This document shows positions 43,071 through 51,270 of a DNA stretch of 64,000 nucleotides, in pieces (position 1 is the stretch's first letter; the number at the start of each line of letters is the position of its first letter). Under the pieces are notes generated by a model. The model was not told where the DNA came from. It ran no database searches and worked only from the letters and a program-made list of their open reading frames with translations. The translations under genes were made by a program, and so were the position numbers. The stretch is from Nocardia speluncae NBRC 108251 (GTDB taxonomy: Bacteria > Actinomycetota > Actinomycetes > Mycobacteriales > Mycobacteriaceae): assembly GCF_001613245.1 (NCBI RefSeq), contig NZ_BDBZ01000021.1, positions 1 to 64,000 of the forward strand. Reading direction: 5' to 3'.

Positions 43071-44195
43071 CTAGCTCGAGCTGATGCGGTAGATACGCAG
43101 ATCTTCCGGAACTCCGCTCAGCGGGGCGGCGAAAAAACTGCGCCGGTAGGGCCGGGCGGTATGCCCCAGGTCGGCCAGCGTCTCGGGTTCCAGCGCGGCG
43201 AGAGTGGATTCGGAGATCATCATCCGGCCATTGCCGGCCGCTTCCATCACGCGGGCCGCGATGGTTACGTCCACGCCCAGCCAGTCGCCGCCGATCTCGC
43301 GCGGCGAACCGGTGTGCAGCCCAATTCGCATCCGCGGCCGATAAGTGCCCACGGTGGTGTCGGCGAGGTTGCGCCGGGCCGCGATCGCGGCTTCGACCGC
43401 CCGGTCGGCGGACGGGAACACCGCCATCACACCGTCGCCCATCCGTTTCACGACCTGCCCACCGCGTTCGGCGATGGGCGGTTCGATGGCACGGGCGACC
43501 TTGCGTAGCAAGTCCAGGGTGGCTTCGTCGCCGGCGGTCAGCGACCACGACGAGAACGAAACCAGGTCGGTGAACATCACGGTCATTTCCTGGGTGCCCT
43601 TGCCGCGGCCGAGGCGTTCGAGCGCGGCCTGCCAGACCTGCAGGGCGCCGAAACCGATCTCGCGGGCTGCGCTGGGGCTGTCGCCGACCAGCCGGTCCGC
43701 GGCGCGGGCTACGGCGCGGGCGCCGCCGGGGCCGCTGACCGAGAGCGGATCGCCGAAGGCGGGATCACCGGGGAGCTGTTTGCGGGCTTTGCGCAGGATG
43801 TCGATCACATCCGGACGGTTGTTCGTGGCGTACATGAATGCGGAGAGCGGCCCGATCCGAGGGCGGGCGGGCTCGTCTGCGTTGTCCGGTGCGTTGCTGT
43901 CCGGGTTGCCGGCCTCGGTGCCCTGCGCTGTAGTGCCGCCCGCGTACTCGGTCGGCATGTTTCCCCCGGTCGTTTCACCGTGCCGCCGGCGCCGCGTTCG
44001 TCGTGACCGCTCGGTCGCCGTATCACCGTTGTTCCGGACGGGGTTCGGGTCGGCTATCGGGCCCTCGTCGCCGACGCGAGCCGCGGCATCGCTGTCGACC
44101 TCCGGCTCCGGCGTGGCGCTGCCGGAGGGTTTCTCGTTCACGTCCCGAGGGTATCTCAGGGGGTCGGCCGTGGTGGCAGTGCTGAGAATGGTCAC
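43071..44195 (-). CDS. Class III adenylate/guanylate cyclase
   Basis: A 374-residue protein without transmembrane helices. Residues 1-115 are low-complexity and charged. Residues about 115-195 form a helical region (LSAFMYATNNRPDVIDILRKA). The catalytic domain, about 200-370, has the metal aspartates Asp210 (MTVMFTDLVSFSSW) and Asp254 (KRMGDGVMAVF) and the transition-state region GDWLGVDVTIAARVMEAAGNG. It should make cyclic AMP, possibly cGMP. GTG at 44195 is used because GAGAGG (complement of 44202-44207) lies 6 bases before it; shorter starts at 44141 or at the Met near residue 80 are possible. No effector gene is adjacent. Confidence 0.87.
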   Translation of the reverse strand: MTILSTATTADPLRYPRDVNEKPSGSATPEPEVDSDAAARVGDEGPIADPNPVRNNGDTATERSRRTRRRRHGETTGGNMPTEYAGGTTAQGTEAGNPDSNAPDNADEPARPRIGPLSAFMYATNNRPDVIDILRKARKQLPGDPAFGDPLSVSGPGGARAVARAADRLVGDSPSAAREIGFGALQVWQAALERLGRGKGTQEMTVMFTDLVSFSSWSLTAGDEATLDLLRKVARAIEPPIAERGGQVVKRMGDGVMAVFPSADRAVEAAIAARRNLADTTVGTYRPRMRIGLHTGSPREIGGDWLGVDVTIAARVMEAAGNGRMMISESTLAALEPETLADLGHTARPYRRSFFAAPLSGVPEDLRIYRISSS

Positions 44196-44539
44196 CTGTC
44201 ACCTCTCTATCGGAGGAGTGCGGCACGCCGTTGGGTCCGCCGATGGAAAATGTGTGGTGCCTGACCTGTTCGGTCCCGAGTTCGATAGTAGCCAGGACCG
44301 TGGGTCGGGAGGTGAACTCCCGGTAACCGATAGTGGGCGCCCGCCGGACGCGGATCGATGATCAGGTCGGACGTCCGGGGTGTGATAACCACCACCGGTC
44401 CGGTGCGCGGGCGCACCGGACCGGTGGTAGAGCACCCCGGCGACCGGGCAGTGGCCGCCGAGGCGCGGGTGCGCGAATTCTCCCGACGAGGTCGCGCACC
44501 GTACCCGAGCGGCGAGGGAAGCAGCTCGGGTGGTTCGGG
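44196..44539. other. Intergenic region between cyclase and ABC permease
   Basis: A 344-bp stretch with no gene I can support. It contains the 17-bp hairpin at 44391-44428, which ends the leftward ABC operon, and the promoter region of the cyclase. Open frames across it are short and lack ribosome-binding sites. Confidence 0.5.
44391..44428 (-). terminator. 17-bp perfect hairpin after ABC operon
   Basis: ACCACCGGTCCGGTGCG (44391-44407), loop CGGG, CGCACCGGACCGGTGGT (44412-44428). It lies 111 bases beyond the permease stop on the minus strand. This is one of the longest perfect stems in the window. Confidence 0.75.
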
Positions 44540-45307
44540 TCAGGCGTCGCGCCGGTTCACCACCATCCACGCGATGCCGTTGACTACCGCGACGAAAATA
44601 GCGAAATAGGCGAGGCTGCCGTTCACGTCCCAATGCCAGTTCGCCGAGCTCAGAGACTCATCCACCGTCGCGAAACGGCTTGCGTTCTGGAACGGCAGGA
44701 AGGCGCTGATCTCACGCCCCACTTTACCCAGTGCCCCGACCAGAGGTTCGATGATCAGCTGCCAGAGCACGATGAGGGAGATGGCCGCGGCGGACTGCCG
44801 GACCAGTACACCGACCGCAATGGCCAGAATCATATTCAGAAACGCCAGAATCGGCACCGCAAACAACGCCCGCCAGTTACCCTCCAAGACGAGCGTGGCC
44901 CCGGCATCACCGGCCACTGCTTTGGCAACGGCGTAGGCCGCAAAGGCCAATATTGTGGTCAGAACGGCCGCGTAGGTGCCGACCAGCAGCCCCTTCGCCA
45001 TGATGACGCGGATCCGGTTGGGTATGGCCTGAAATGTGGTCCGGATGATGCCGAACCGGTATTCGCTGGTCACCGTCAGGGTCGCCATGATGGACAAAAC
45101 CAGGATGCCGAAGCCGGTGACACCGAGAAAGGCGGTATCGACCGTGATGACGGGGGTTCCGGCGGCCTGCGGGTCGTCGGCGGCGATACGCGCGATCAGG
45201 CCGAACAGGGCAGCGAACCCGACAGCCAGCGCCACCACGATCACCGAACACCACCACGGCGAACGAGTGGAGGTGAGTTTGATACGTTCCGCGGCGATCA
45301 CACCCAT
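44540..45307 (-). CDS. ABC-2 type transporter permease
   Basis: A 255-residue membrane protein with about six helices: WCSVIVVALAVGFAALFGLI, FLGVTGFGILVLSIMATLTVTSEYRFGIIRTT (the conserved loop), GLLVGTYAAVLTTILAFAAYAVA, ALFAVPILAFLNMILAIAVGVLV, AISLIVLWQLIIEPLVGAL and AYFAIFVAVVNGIAWMVV. This matches ABC-2 permeases of the BcrB/NosY type. Its ATG shares one base with the TAA of the ATPase gene (TAATG), so the two are co-translated. It probably exports a lipid, peptide or drug; the substrate is unknown. Confidence 0.88.
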   Translation of the reverse strand: MGVIAAERIKLTSTRSPWWCSVIVVALAVGFAALFGLIARIAADDPQAAGTPVITVDTAFLGVTGFGILVLSIMATLTVTSEYRFGIIRTTFQAIPNRIRVIMAKGLLVGTYAAVLTTILAFAAYAVAKAVAGDAGATLVLEGNWRALFAVPILAFLNMILAIAVGVLVRQSAAAISLIVLWQLIIEPLVGALGKVGREISAFLPFQNASRFATVDESLSSANWHWDVNGSLAYFAIFVAVVNGIAWMVVNRRDA

Positions 45308-46299
45308 TATTTCGTACCTCCCGTGAACAGCGGCTCCGAATCCGCCGGCTTGTCCATCACCACAGTGGCGTCCGCCGGTGACCCGATCTCGCCGTGGTAT
45401 TGGACGTCCCCGCCGGTCATCCGCATGAACGCCTCCTCCAGAGAGCCGCGCTGCGGGGCGAGTTCGAAGAGGGTGATCTGATGTTCGGCGGCCAGCGTCC
45501 CGACGGCATCGCTGGCGACGCCGTTCACGATGAGCGCCGCGCCGTCGGCATTACCGTCGTTCTCCTTCACCGTCATCCCGTGCGAGGTGAGCAGGCTGCG
45601 CAGCTCGTCCAGCTGCGGGCTGCGCACCCGCACCGAAGCCTCCGACGCCCGCTCGATGAAATCGGACGTCGTGGAATCGGAGATGAGCCGGCCGCGTCCG
45701 ATCACCACCAGGTGATCGGCGGTCTGCGACATCTCCGACAGCAGATGGCTCGACACCAGAACTGTGCGCCCCTCGGCCGCCAGCCGCTGCATGAACCGGC
45801 GGATCCACAGGATCCCCTCCGGGTCCAGGCCGTTGACCGGCTCGTCGAACAGCAGCACCTTCGGGTCGCCGAGCAGCGCCCCCGCCAGACCCAGCCGCTG
45901 CGACATCCCGAGCGAGAATCCGCCCGCGGATTTCCCGGCGACCTCCGAGAGGCCGACCAGCCGCAGTACCTCTTCGACCCGCGATTTCGGCAGATCGTTG
46001 GAGGCGGCCATCCATTCCAGATGGGCGCGTGCGGAGCGGTTGGGATGGACCCATTTCGCGTCGAGCAACGCGCCGACCTGACGTAATGGGTGTTTCAGCT
46101 CGGCATACGGCTTGCCGTCGATCAACGCGGTACCCGATGTGGGCCGGTCCAGGCCCAGAATCATCCGCATAGTGGTGGATTTACCGGCGCCGTTCGGTCC
46201 GAGGAAACCGGTGACCTGCCCCGGTCGCACCGTGAAGGTCAGGTCCTGGACCGCGACGGTCTGCCCGTAATGCTTGGTCAAGCCCCGGACTTCGATCAT
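45307..46299 (-). CDS. ABC transporter ATP-binding protein
   Basis: A 330-residue ATPase of the BcrA/DrrA type. Walker A is LGPNGAGKSTTMRM, the signature is the degenerate FSLGMSQRLGLAGAL, Walker B is VLLFDEPVNGLDPEG, and the switch is VLVSSHLLSEMSQTADHL. A C-terminal domain of about 100 residues follows. MIEVRGLTKHYGQTVAVQDL begins the fold, so the ATG at 46299 is preferred to one at 46311. It is the first gene of a two-gene exporter operon, and the permease follows with one shared base. No regulator is adjacent. Confidence 0.92.
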   Translation of the reverse strand: MIEVRGLTKHYGQTVAVQDLTFTVRPGQVTGFLGPNGAGKSTTMRMILGLDRPTSGTALIDGKPYAELKHPLRQVGALLDAKWVHPNRSARAHLEWMAASNDLPKSRVEEVLRLVGLSEVAGKSAGGFSLGMSQRLGLAGALLGDPKVLLFDEPVNGLDPEGILWIRRFMQRLAAEGRTVLVSSHLLSEMSQTADHLVVIGRGRLISDSTTSDFIERASEASVRVRSPQLDELRSLLTSHGMTVKENDGNADGAALIVNGVASDAVGTLAAEHQITLFELAPQRGSLEEAFMRMTGGDVQYHGEIGSPADATVVMDKPADSEPLFTGGTK

Positions 46300-46421
46300 G
46301 CGGACCAGCATGCCCTATCCGAAATGGATACGCGTCAACCGATGGTCGCCAGTCGTGGTCATCCTCGAGGATGATCTCCGACTGTCTCGATGGGTACAAG
46401 TCCGTACGGGTAGGTCCGCAG

Positions 46422-46499
46422 TCATGGATTCCGGAACAACACCACAGTGAGCCCGGTCAAGCCGACCACGAGTATGACCAGGACGAGATCGGCGATCAC
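46422..46499 (-). CDS. 25-residue single-helix membrane microprotein
   Basis: GTG at 46499 overlaps the TGA of the preceding gene (gTGA) and opens a 25-codon frame that is almost all one transmembrane helix (VIADLVLVILVVGLTGLT, then a short tail with one arginine). Its position, overlap and hydrophobic content suggest a real co-translated microprotein. It completes a three-gene overlapping operon with the genes at 46496 and 46801. It is too short for automatic gene calling, and no homologue is known to me. Confidence 0.45.
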   Translation of the reverse strand: MIADLVLVILVVGLTGLTVVLFRNP

Positions 46500-46801
46500 C
46501 GTTCGGCCACCGGCCACCGGTACCCCTTCGGGTACAGGCGCAGTGGTGTGGCGAGCGCGGCGTGCTCGGTGATCGCATACCGCACTGCGTCGGCGTGTTC
46601 GAGCGCCGGGACTGTGACGGCTGCCGCGGCGTGCTCCGCGACCGCGCCGGTCACGATCAATGCCGAGAGCAACGGTCCGGTATCGAGGTAGAGCGTGTGC
46701 ACCACCCGGAATCCGTGCTGCTCGGCTACCTCGTGCACATCGGCCCCAAGTCCTTGTAGGTCCCGGCGGATCATCGCGACCGCTCGCTGCGTCCGGGGCA
46801 T
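46496..46801 (-). CDS. Conserved-looking hypothetical protein (101 aa)
   Basis: A 101-residue protein from the ATG at 46801 (MPRTQRAVAMIRRDLQGLGADVHEVAEQ). It has a predicted mixed alpha/beta fold, with FRVVHTLYLDTGPLLSALIVTGAVAEHAAAAVTVPALEHADAVRYAIT. The N-terminus resembles the start of small resolvase-like or GAF-like cytoplasmic domains, but no family can be named. The ATG overlaps the stop of the gene at 46801-47007 by 3 bases (ATGA), and its own stop overlaps the 25-residue frame. The operon is divergent from the XRE-TPR regulator. Confidence 0.62.
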   Translation of the reverse strand: MPRTQRAVAMIRRDLQGLGADVHEVAEQHGFRVVHTLYLDTGPLLSALIVTGAVAEHAAAAVTVPALEHADAVRYAITEHAALATPLRLYPKGYRWPVAER

Positions 46802-47007
46802 CACCGATTCACCGCCTCGACGTACTCGGCGGCCAGGGAGTAGCGCGGGCAGCGGTGTCCGGCGTGGATCGCCATGACGTGGTGGGCATGGGACCGGCCA
46901 CGTAACGGGTCCGTCCACCGGCACGCCGCCGGATAGATCTCCAGCCGCCGCAATCCCGCGGCTACGCGGCGCAATGTCCGCGAATCAGTAAGCCATTCCC
47001 CGACCAC
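46801..47007 (-). CDS. Small hypothetical protein (68 aa), possibly metal-binding
   Basis: A 68-residue protein from the GTG at 47007, with AAGGGG (complement of 47014-47019) 6 bases upstream. The second half is rich in His and Cys (YPAACRWTDP, SHAHHVMAIHAGHRCPRY), which could form a small zinc site. The open frame extends to 47205 but would then cross the shared promoter. It is the first gene of the three-gene overlapping operon and diverges from the XRE-TPR regulator. Function unknown. Confidence 0.55.
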   Translation of the reverse strand: MVGEWLTDSRTLRRVAAGLRRLEIYPAACRWTDPLRGRSHAHHVMAIHAGHRCPRYSLAAEYVEAVNR

Positions 47008-47013
47008 TCCACA

Positions 47014-47145
47014 CCCCTTGTGTCCCCGACCTGCTGCAACTGTGTAAGGCACCCGCCGCCCGGGGCAGTCGGGGGTCAACCCGGTGGCGAGGCATGCCAC
47101 AGAGATTCGCGTCAGACAAGGGGACAGAGGGACAACGAGGGGACA
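47014..47145. promoter_or_regulatory. Repeated GGGGACA/TGTCCCC boxes in XRE divergent promoter
   Basis: CCCCTTGT and TGTCCCC (47014-47027) are mirrored by ACAAGGGGACA (47116-47126), then GGGACA (47129-47134) and GGGGACA (47139-47145). The left copy faces the small-gene operon and the right copies face the XRE gene, as expected for one regulator acting on both. The spacing of the right-hand boxes is about 10 bp, one helical turn. Confidence 0.5.
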
Positions 47146-47174
47146 GTTCCGTCGGATCGATCTACCCTCGGGGC

Positions 47175-48335
47175 ATGGGCGAGAACGTGGGCCAGCGGCT
47201 CGCATCCGAACGTAAACTGGCCGGCCTCAACCAGCGAGCATTGGCCGCGCGGGCGTCATACAGCTTGTCCATGGTCAAAGCTGTCGAACAAGGACGAGAG
47301 CCGGCTTCGGCTGGTTTCATCTCCGCTGTAGCACGGGTACTGCGCATTACTCCGGAACAGTTGACCGGCGCCCCTTACGACGACGGCCGCCCGCTGTCGG
47401 ACGCCGTGAACGAACTCTCGGTACTGCTCACTGAAGGCCGCTATGCCCGCGCCACCGAACCGGGAAAGCTAGTGCAGCTCGAGGCCGACGTGCTCGCCGC
47501 GCAGCAGCTGTACCGGCGTGACCGCACCCGCCAGACCATCGAGGTACTGCCGGGCATCATCCGACGGCTACACGGCGCTACCCGGGAAATGTCGGGCGAT
47601 GAGAAGGCGCACGCCTACACCCTGTTGACCGCCGCTTACGTGCTCGCCGAGTGGTCAGCGCGCCGGACCGGTCACCTGTTGCTCACTCTGCCCGCCTTGG
47701 ACCTGGCCGACGCGTACGCTCCGATGTCCGATGACAGGAACTGGGGTGCGTTCTCCATCCTGGCCCGCGCTCGCGTCCTCACTCACTACGGGGAATCCGA
47801 GGTGGCCGGTCAGCTCATCGAGACAGCGATATCGTCGGCCGACGAATCTCGTCGCGGGTTGATCCTCGGCGGGTACTCACACCTCGCCGGCGCCGTGAAC
47901 GAGGCCAGGAAGCTGAACTATTCCGGGGCCTCCGACCACATCGGGGCAGCGCGGGAGATGGCCCGTCGAACCGGCGAGACAGACGACTACCTCGTGTCAT
48001 TCGGGCCGCTGAATGCCGAGATCCACGCCCACGAGGTCGAGTTGGAAGCCGGGGACCCGAGCCGGGCTGCGGTCGACGGCGCGAAGCTCGCCTATCCGGC
48101 GAGCGCGTCACCGACTCGGATCGCGCATCACTGGCAGGACAACGCGCGGGCGTGGTTGATGGCGGGGAAGTCGGATAAGGCGCTCGCCGCATTGAACAAA
48201 GCTCGGCTTGCTGCACCGCAGCAAACCCGGCTGCACCCGTCGGTGCGGGAGACCGTTCACGGGATTGCCGCGGCACAGCGGCGGCAGAGTGAAGGGCTTG
48301 TCGGGTTCGCATCATGGCTGGGGACGTCACTGTGA
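47175..48335 (+). CDS. XRE-family regulator with TPR-like C-terminal domain
   Basis: A 386-residue protein. Residues 1-65 are an XRE helix-turn-helix (GQRLASERKLAGLNQRALAARASYSLSMVKAVEQGREPAS). The remaining 320 residues are helical repeats resembling TPRs (HAYTLLTAAYVLAEWSARRTGHLLLTLPALDLADAY, AWLMAGKSDKALAALNKARLAAPQQ). This architecture is widespread in Streptomyces and Nocardia, where such regulators sit beside very small genes and respond to unknown signals or peptides. The ATG at 47175 matches the helix-turn-helix start. It is divergent from a three-gene micro-operon across the GGGGACA boxes, which it probably binds. Confidence 0.85.
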   Translation: MGENVGQRLASERKLAGLNQRALAARASYSLSMVKAVEQGREPASAGFISAVARVLRITPEQLTGAPYDDGRPLSDAVNELSVLLTEGRYARATEPGKLVQLEADVLAAQQLYRRDRTRQTIEVLPGIIRRLHGATREMSGDEKAHAYTLLTAAYVLAEWSARRTGHLLLTLPALDLADAYAPMSDDRNWGAFSILARARVLTHYGESEVAGQLIETAISSADESRRGLILGGYSHLAGAVNEARKLNYSGASDHIGAAREMARRTGETDDYLVSFGPLNAEIHAHEVELEAGDPSRAAVDGAKLAYPASASPTRIAHHWQDNARAWLMAGKSDKALAALNKARLAAPQQTRLHPSVRETVHGIAAAQRRQSEGLVGFASWLGTSL

Positions 48336-48428
48336 TGCCGTCGAATGGGAGTACAGCGCCGATCTCGGAATCGATTCCCTGACCGCCTTCGCGACCTGGG
48401 CGACTATCAAGGCTTCACCGGCCAAAAG

Positions 48429-49196
48429 TCACTCCGGCTGCAGCCCGGGTGACGACGCCTGTGCCCAGAACCGTTTCGGTATACGACCCGCTTCGCGTGC
48501 CCGGTGCCCGGCCCGTACCGCATCCGCCATGGCGGCGGCCATCAACGCCGGTTTCCGGGCCCGGGTCACGGCGGTCGCGAGCAGCACGGCCGAACAGCCG
48601 AGTTCCATGGCGAGCGCGGCGTCGCTGGCGGTGCCGATTCCGGCGTCCAGGACCACCGGCACCTGCGCGCGGCTCACGATCATCTCGATATTGTGCGGAT
48701 TCCCGATGCCCAGCCCGGTCCCGATCGGCGCGCCCAGCGGCATCACCGCCGCGCAGCCCGCATCCTCGAGCCGCCGCGCCAGAGCCGGGTCGTCGTTGGT
48801 GTAGGGCAGGACGGTGAACCCGGCGTCGACCAGCTGTTCGGCCGCGTCGAGGAGTTCGATGGGGTCGGGCAGCAGGGTGCGTTCGTCGGCGATCACCTCG
48901 AGTTTGACCCAGTTCGTTTCGAGCGCCTCGGCCGCCAGCCGGGCGGTGAGCACGGCTTCGGCGGCGGTGCGGCAGCCCGCCGTGTTCGGCAAGGGGGCGA
49001 TATCGAGTCGTTTCAGCAGATCGAGTACGCCGGTACCGCCGGCGGCGTCGACCCGGCGCATGGCGACCGTGGTCAGTTCGGTGCCGGAGGCGAGCAGTGC
49101 CTCCTCCAGCACCGTCAGGTTCTCCGCCCCGCCGGTGCCCATGATCAGCCGGGAGCCGAAGGTCCGGTCGGCGATCCGCAACGGTTCGTCAGCCAC
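48429..49196 (-). CDS. thiG: Thiazole synthase
   Basis: A 255-residue TIM-barrel enzyme that makes the thiazole phosphate of thiamine from deoxyxylulose 5-phosphate, dehydroglycine and ThiS-thiocarboxylate. The Schiff-base lysine is in NWVKLEVIADERTL. Other hallmarks are RLIMGTGGAENL, TELTTVAMRRVDA, PNTAGCRTAAEAV, AAVMPLGAPIGTGLGI and LDAGIGTASDAALAMELG. Its start overlaps the 3' end of thiS by 8 bases. It is the last gene of the thiO-thiS-thiG operon. Confidence 0.97.
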   Translation of the reverse strand: MADEPLRIADRTFGSRLIMGTGGAENLTVLEEALLASGTELTTVAMRRVDAAGGTGVLDLLKRLDIAPLPNTAGCRTAAEAVLTARLAAEALETNWVKLEVIADERTLLPDPIELLDAAEQLVDAGFTVLPYTNDDPALARRLEDAGCAAVMPLGAPIGTGLGIGNPHNIEMIVSRAQVPVVLDAGIGTASDAALAMELGCSAVLLATAVTRARKPALMAAAMADAVRAGHRAREAGRIPKRFWAQASSPGLQPE

Positions 49197-49437
49197 CCTG
49201 GACCGCCGTCAGCACATCGATCTGCCAGCCGCGCCCGACCGGTTCATCCCAGCGTGATTTCGGGAACACCGCGCCGTCCACCGCGAGCGCCACGCCCTGG
49301 CACGGCAGTTCCAGCCGCTCCAGCAGTTCGCGGACGGTGAGCGAATCGGCGAATTCGTGATCGGTCCCGTTCACCGTGACACCGATCGGGACCGGCGACC
49401 CGGCCGCGGGTGACCCCGATGCTGATGACACTGTCAT
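49189..49437 (-). CDS. thiS: Sulfur carrier protein ThiS
   Basis: An 82-residue ubiquitin-like sulfur carrier. It ends in the required Gly-Gly (DVLTAVQGG) that is thiocarboxylated by a ThiF/MoeB-type enzyme. The core PIGVTVNGTDHEFADSLTVRELLERL and GVALAVDGAVFPKSRWDE is typical. The first 16 residues (MTVSSASGSPAAGSPV) are an extra low-complexity leader; an internal start would give the usual 66-68 residues. It overlaps thiO by 4 bp and thiG by 8 bp. Confidence 0.94.
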   Translation of the reverse strand: MTVSSASGSPAAGSPVPIGVTVNGTDHEFADSLTVRELLERLELPCQGVALAVDGAVFPKSRWDEPVGRGWQIDVLTAVQGG

Positions 49438-50522
49438 CGATTACCTCCTGAGGGTGTGGACGCACCGAAACGGTGCGGATCGGCCGCCGCGACTTCGGTC
49501 AGCGGCTGTCCGCCGAGTTCGGCGAGAACAGCATCGGCCGTGAGCGCACTGGTCAGCATGCCATTGCGGCCGTGCCCGGTGGCGGCGATCACGCGGTCGG
49601 ACAGCCGGCCGATCAATGGGAGATTATCCGGAGTGCCCGGCCGGGACCCGGCGCTCGCCTCGGTCAGTTCGTATTCACCTATCCCGGGGAGCACGGTTTC
49701 GGCGTCGGCGATGAGATCGCGTACTCCGGCGACGGTGACATCGGTGTCGAAACCCGCCTCGTACTGGGTCGCGCCGACCACGACGCCGTCGTCACGCGGC
49801 ACGAAATACACGGGCCGCCCGTGGACCCGGGCCCGCACCACGCGAGTGGGTGGCGGCTGCGACCCCGGGCGCTGCCGCAGACGCAGGATCTCGCCCTTCA
49901 CCGGCCGCACCGGCAGCCCCGGCCAGAGCGCCGCCGATGCGGCGCCGGCGGCGAGCACGATCCGGCTGTGGTCGAGTTCGGCGAGGTCGCGTACCCGGTC
50001 CGGGCGAACGGTGACCCCGGCGTCGGTGGCGGCCTTGCGCAACGCCGTGATCAACCGCCGATTGTCGATGGCGGGTTCGGTGGTGGCGAGCAGCCCGGCT
50101 CGCACGGTGCGGGCCAGCGCGGGTTCCAGTGCCCGCACCCCGGCGCGATCCAGGAGCTGTAGATCGTGTCCGTGCCCGTTCACCCAATCGGCGATGGTGC
50201 GCAGGTCGGCGGCGTCGGCGCCGTCCTGGGCGATGGTCAGTGTTTCCCCGGCCACGAAGACGTCCACCCCCGTGATCGCTGCCAGCCGTGCCGCGAAATC
50301 CGGCCAGTGGGCCAATGCTGCCGCCCCGAACGCGAGCACATCGTCCTCGCCCGGCCAGCCTTCGGACAGGGGAGCGAGCATCCCACCGGCAACCCATGAG
50401 GCACCGCTACCGACTGCGGGGTCGAAGAGGGTGACCGACCAGCCCGCTTCCGCGGCCCGCCAGGCCGCGCCGAGCCCGATCACACCGCCACCGACCACGG
50501 CGACGGTCGCGGATGTTCGCAC
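49434..50522 (-). CDS. thiO: Glycine oxidase ThiO
   Basis: A 362-residue FAD-dependent amine oxidase that turns glycine into dehydroglycine for thiazole synthesis. The FAD site is VAVVGGGVIGLGAAWRAAEAG. SWVAGGMLAPLSEGW, GRPVYFVPRDDGVVVGATQYEAGFD and ATGHGRNGMLTSALTADAVL are family motifs. GTG at 50522 is preceded by AGGAGG at 9 bases. It is the first gene of thiO-thiS-thiG and is divergent from thiE with only 52 bp between starts, too short for a TPP riboswitch plus promoters. Confidence 0.95.
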   Translation of the reverse strand: MRTSATVAVVGGGVIGLGAAWRAAEAGWSVTLFDPAVGSGASWVAGGMLAPLSEGWPGEDDVLAFGAAALAHWPDFAARLAAITGVDVFVAGETLTIAQDGADAADLRTIADWVNGHGHDLQLLDRAGVRALEPALARTVRAGLLATTEPAIDNRRLITALRKAATDAGVTVRPDRVRDLAELDHSRIVLAAGAASAALWPGLPVRPVKGEILRLRQRPGSQPPPTRVVRARVHGRPVYFVPRDDGVVVGATQYEAGFDTDVTVAGVRDLIADAETVLPGIGEYELTEASAGSRPGTPDNLPLIGRLSDRVIAATGHGRNGMLTSALTADAVLAELGGQPLTEVAAADPHRFGASTPSGGNR

Positions 50523-50574
50523 TACGTTCCACCTCCTGCAACGTTTCCACGTTAGCGCGGTTACGGTGGCAGTT

Positions 50575-51270
50575 GTGCAACCGTCCTCCGCTCGCCGACA
50601 GCTCCCGCCGCGTGATCGTCTCGCGACTGCCCGGCTGTACCTGTGCACCGATGCCCGCCGGGAGAAGGGGGATCTGGCCGCGTTCGCGGATGCGGCGCTG
50701 GCCGGTGGTGTCGATATCATCCAGCTTCGCGACAAGGGATCGCCCGGGGAGCAGCAGTTCGGTCCGCTGGAGGCCATGGGCGAACTCGCGGCGCTCGCCG
50801 AGTTACGGGCCGCGACCCGCCGCCACGGCGCATTGCTGGCGGTGAACGACCGGGCGGATATCGCCCTGGCCGCCGCGGCCGATGTACTGCACCTGGGTCA
50901 GCAGGACCTGCCGCCCTGGTACGCCCGCCGGATCCTGGGCCCGGATGTGGTGATCGGCCGCTCCACCCACGATCGTGAACAGGCTCACCTGGCGGCCGCC
51001 GACGAACATCTCGACTACTTCTGCACGGGTCCGGTGTGGGCGACGCCCACGAAACCGGGTCGTGAACCGGCGGGTCTGGAACTGGTGCGGGAAACCGCCG
51101 CCGCGGCGCCGGCTCGACCGTGGTTCGCCATCGGCGGTATCGACGGCTCGACGCTGCCGGAGGTCAGGGCCGCGGGTGCGGAGCGTGTGGTGGTGGTGCG
51201 GGCGATCACCGCGGCCGACGATCCGGAGGCGGCGGCCCGGGAGCTGAAGTCCGCGCTGCCGGCAGACTGA
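50575..51270 (+). CDS. thiE: Thiamine-phosphate synthase
   Basis: A 231-residue TIM-barrel enzyme that joins the pyrimidine diphosphate and thiazole phosphate. It shows ARLYLCTDARREKGDLAAFADAALAGGVDIIQLRDKG, LLAVNDRADIALAAAADVLHLGQQDLP, IGRSTHDREQA, and GPVWATPTKPGREPAGL, with the phosphate loop AIGGIDGSTLPEVRAAGAERVVVVRAI. GTG at 50575 or 50566 can start it. The longer open frame covers the divergent thiO gene and is a shadow. The thiE-thiO divergence is as in M. tuberculosis. Confidence 0.96.
   Translation: MQPSSARRQLPPRDRLATARLYLCTDARREKGDLAAFADAALAGGVDIIQLRDKGSPGEQQFGPLEAMGELAALAELRAATRRHGALLAVNDRADIALAAAADVLHLGQQDLPPWYARRILGPDVVIGRSTHDREQAHLAAADEHLDYFCTGPVWATPTKPGREPAGLELVRETAAAAPARPWFAIGGIDGSTLPEVRAAGAERVVVVRAITAADDPEAAARELKSALPAD

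Noticed and set aside
50523..50574. Possible TPP riboswitch between thiO and thiE
   Set aside because: Only 52 bp separate the divergent starts, and the conserved riboswitch core is absent.
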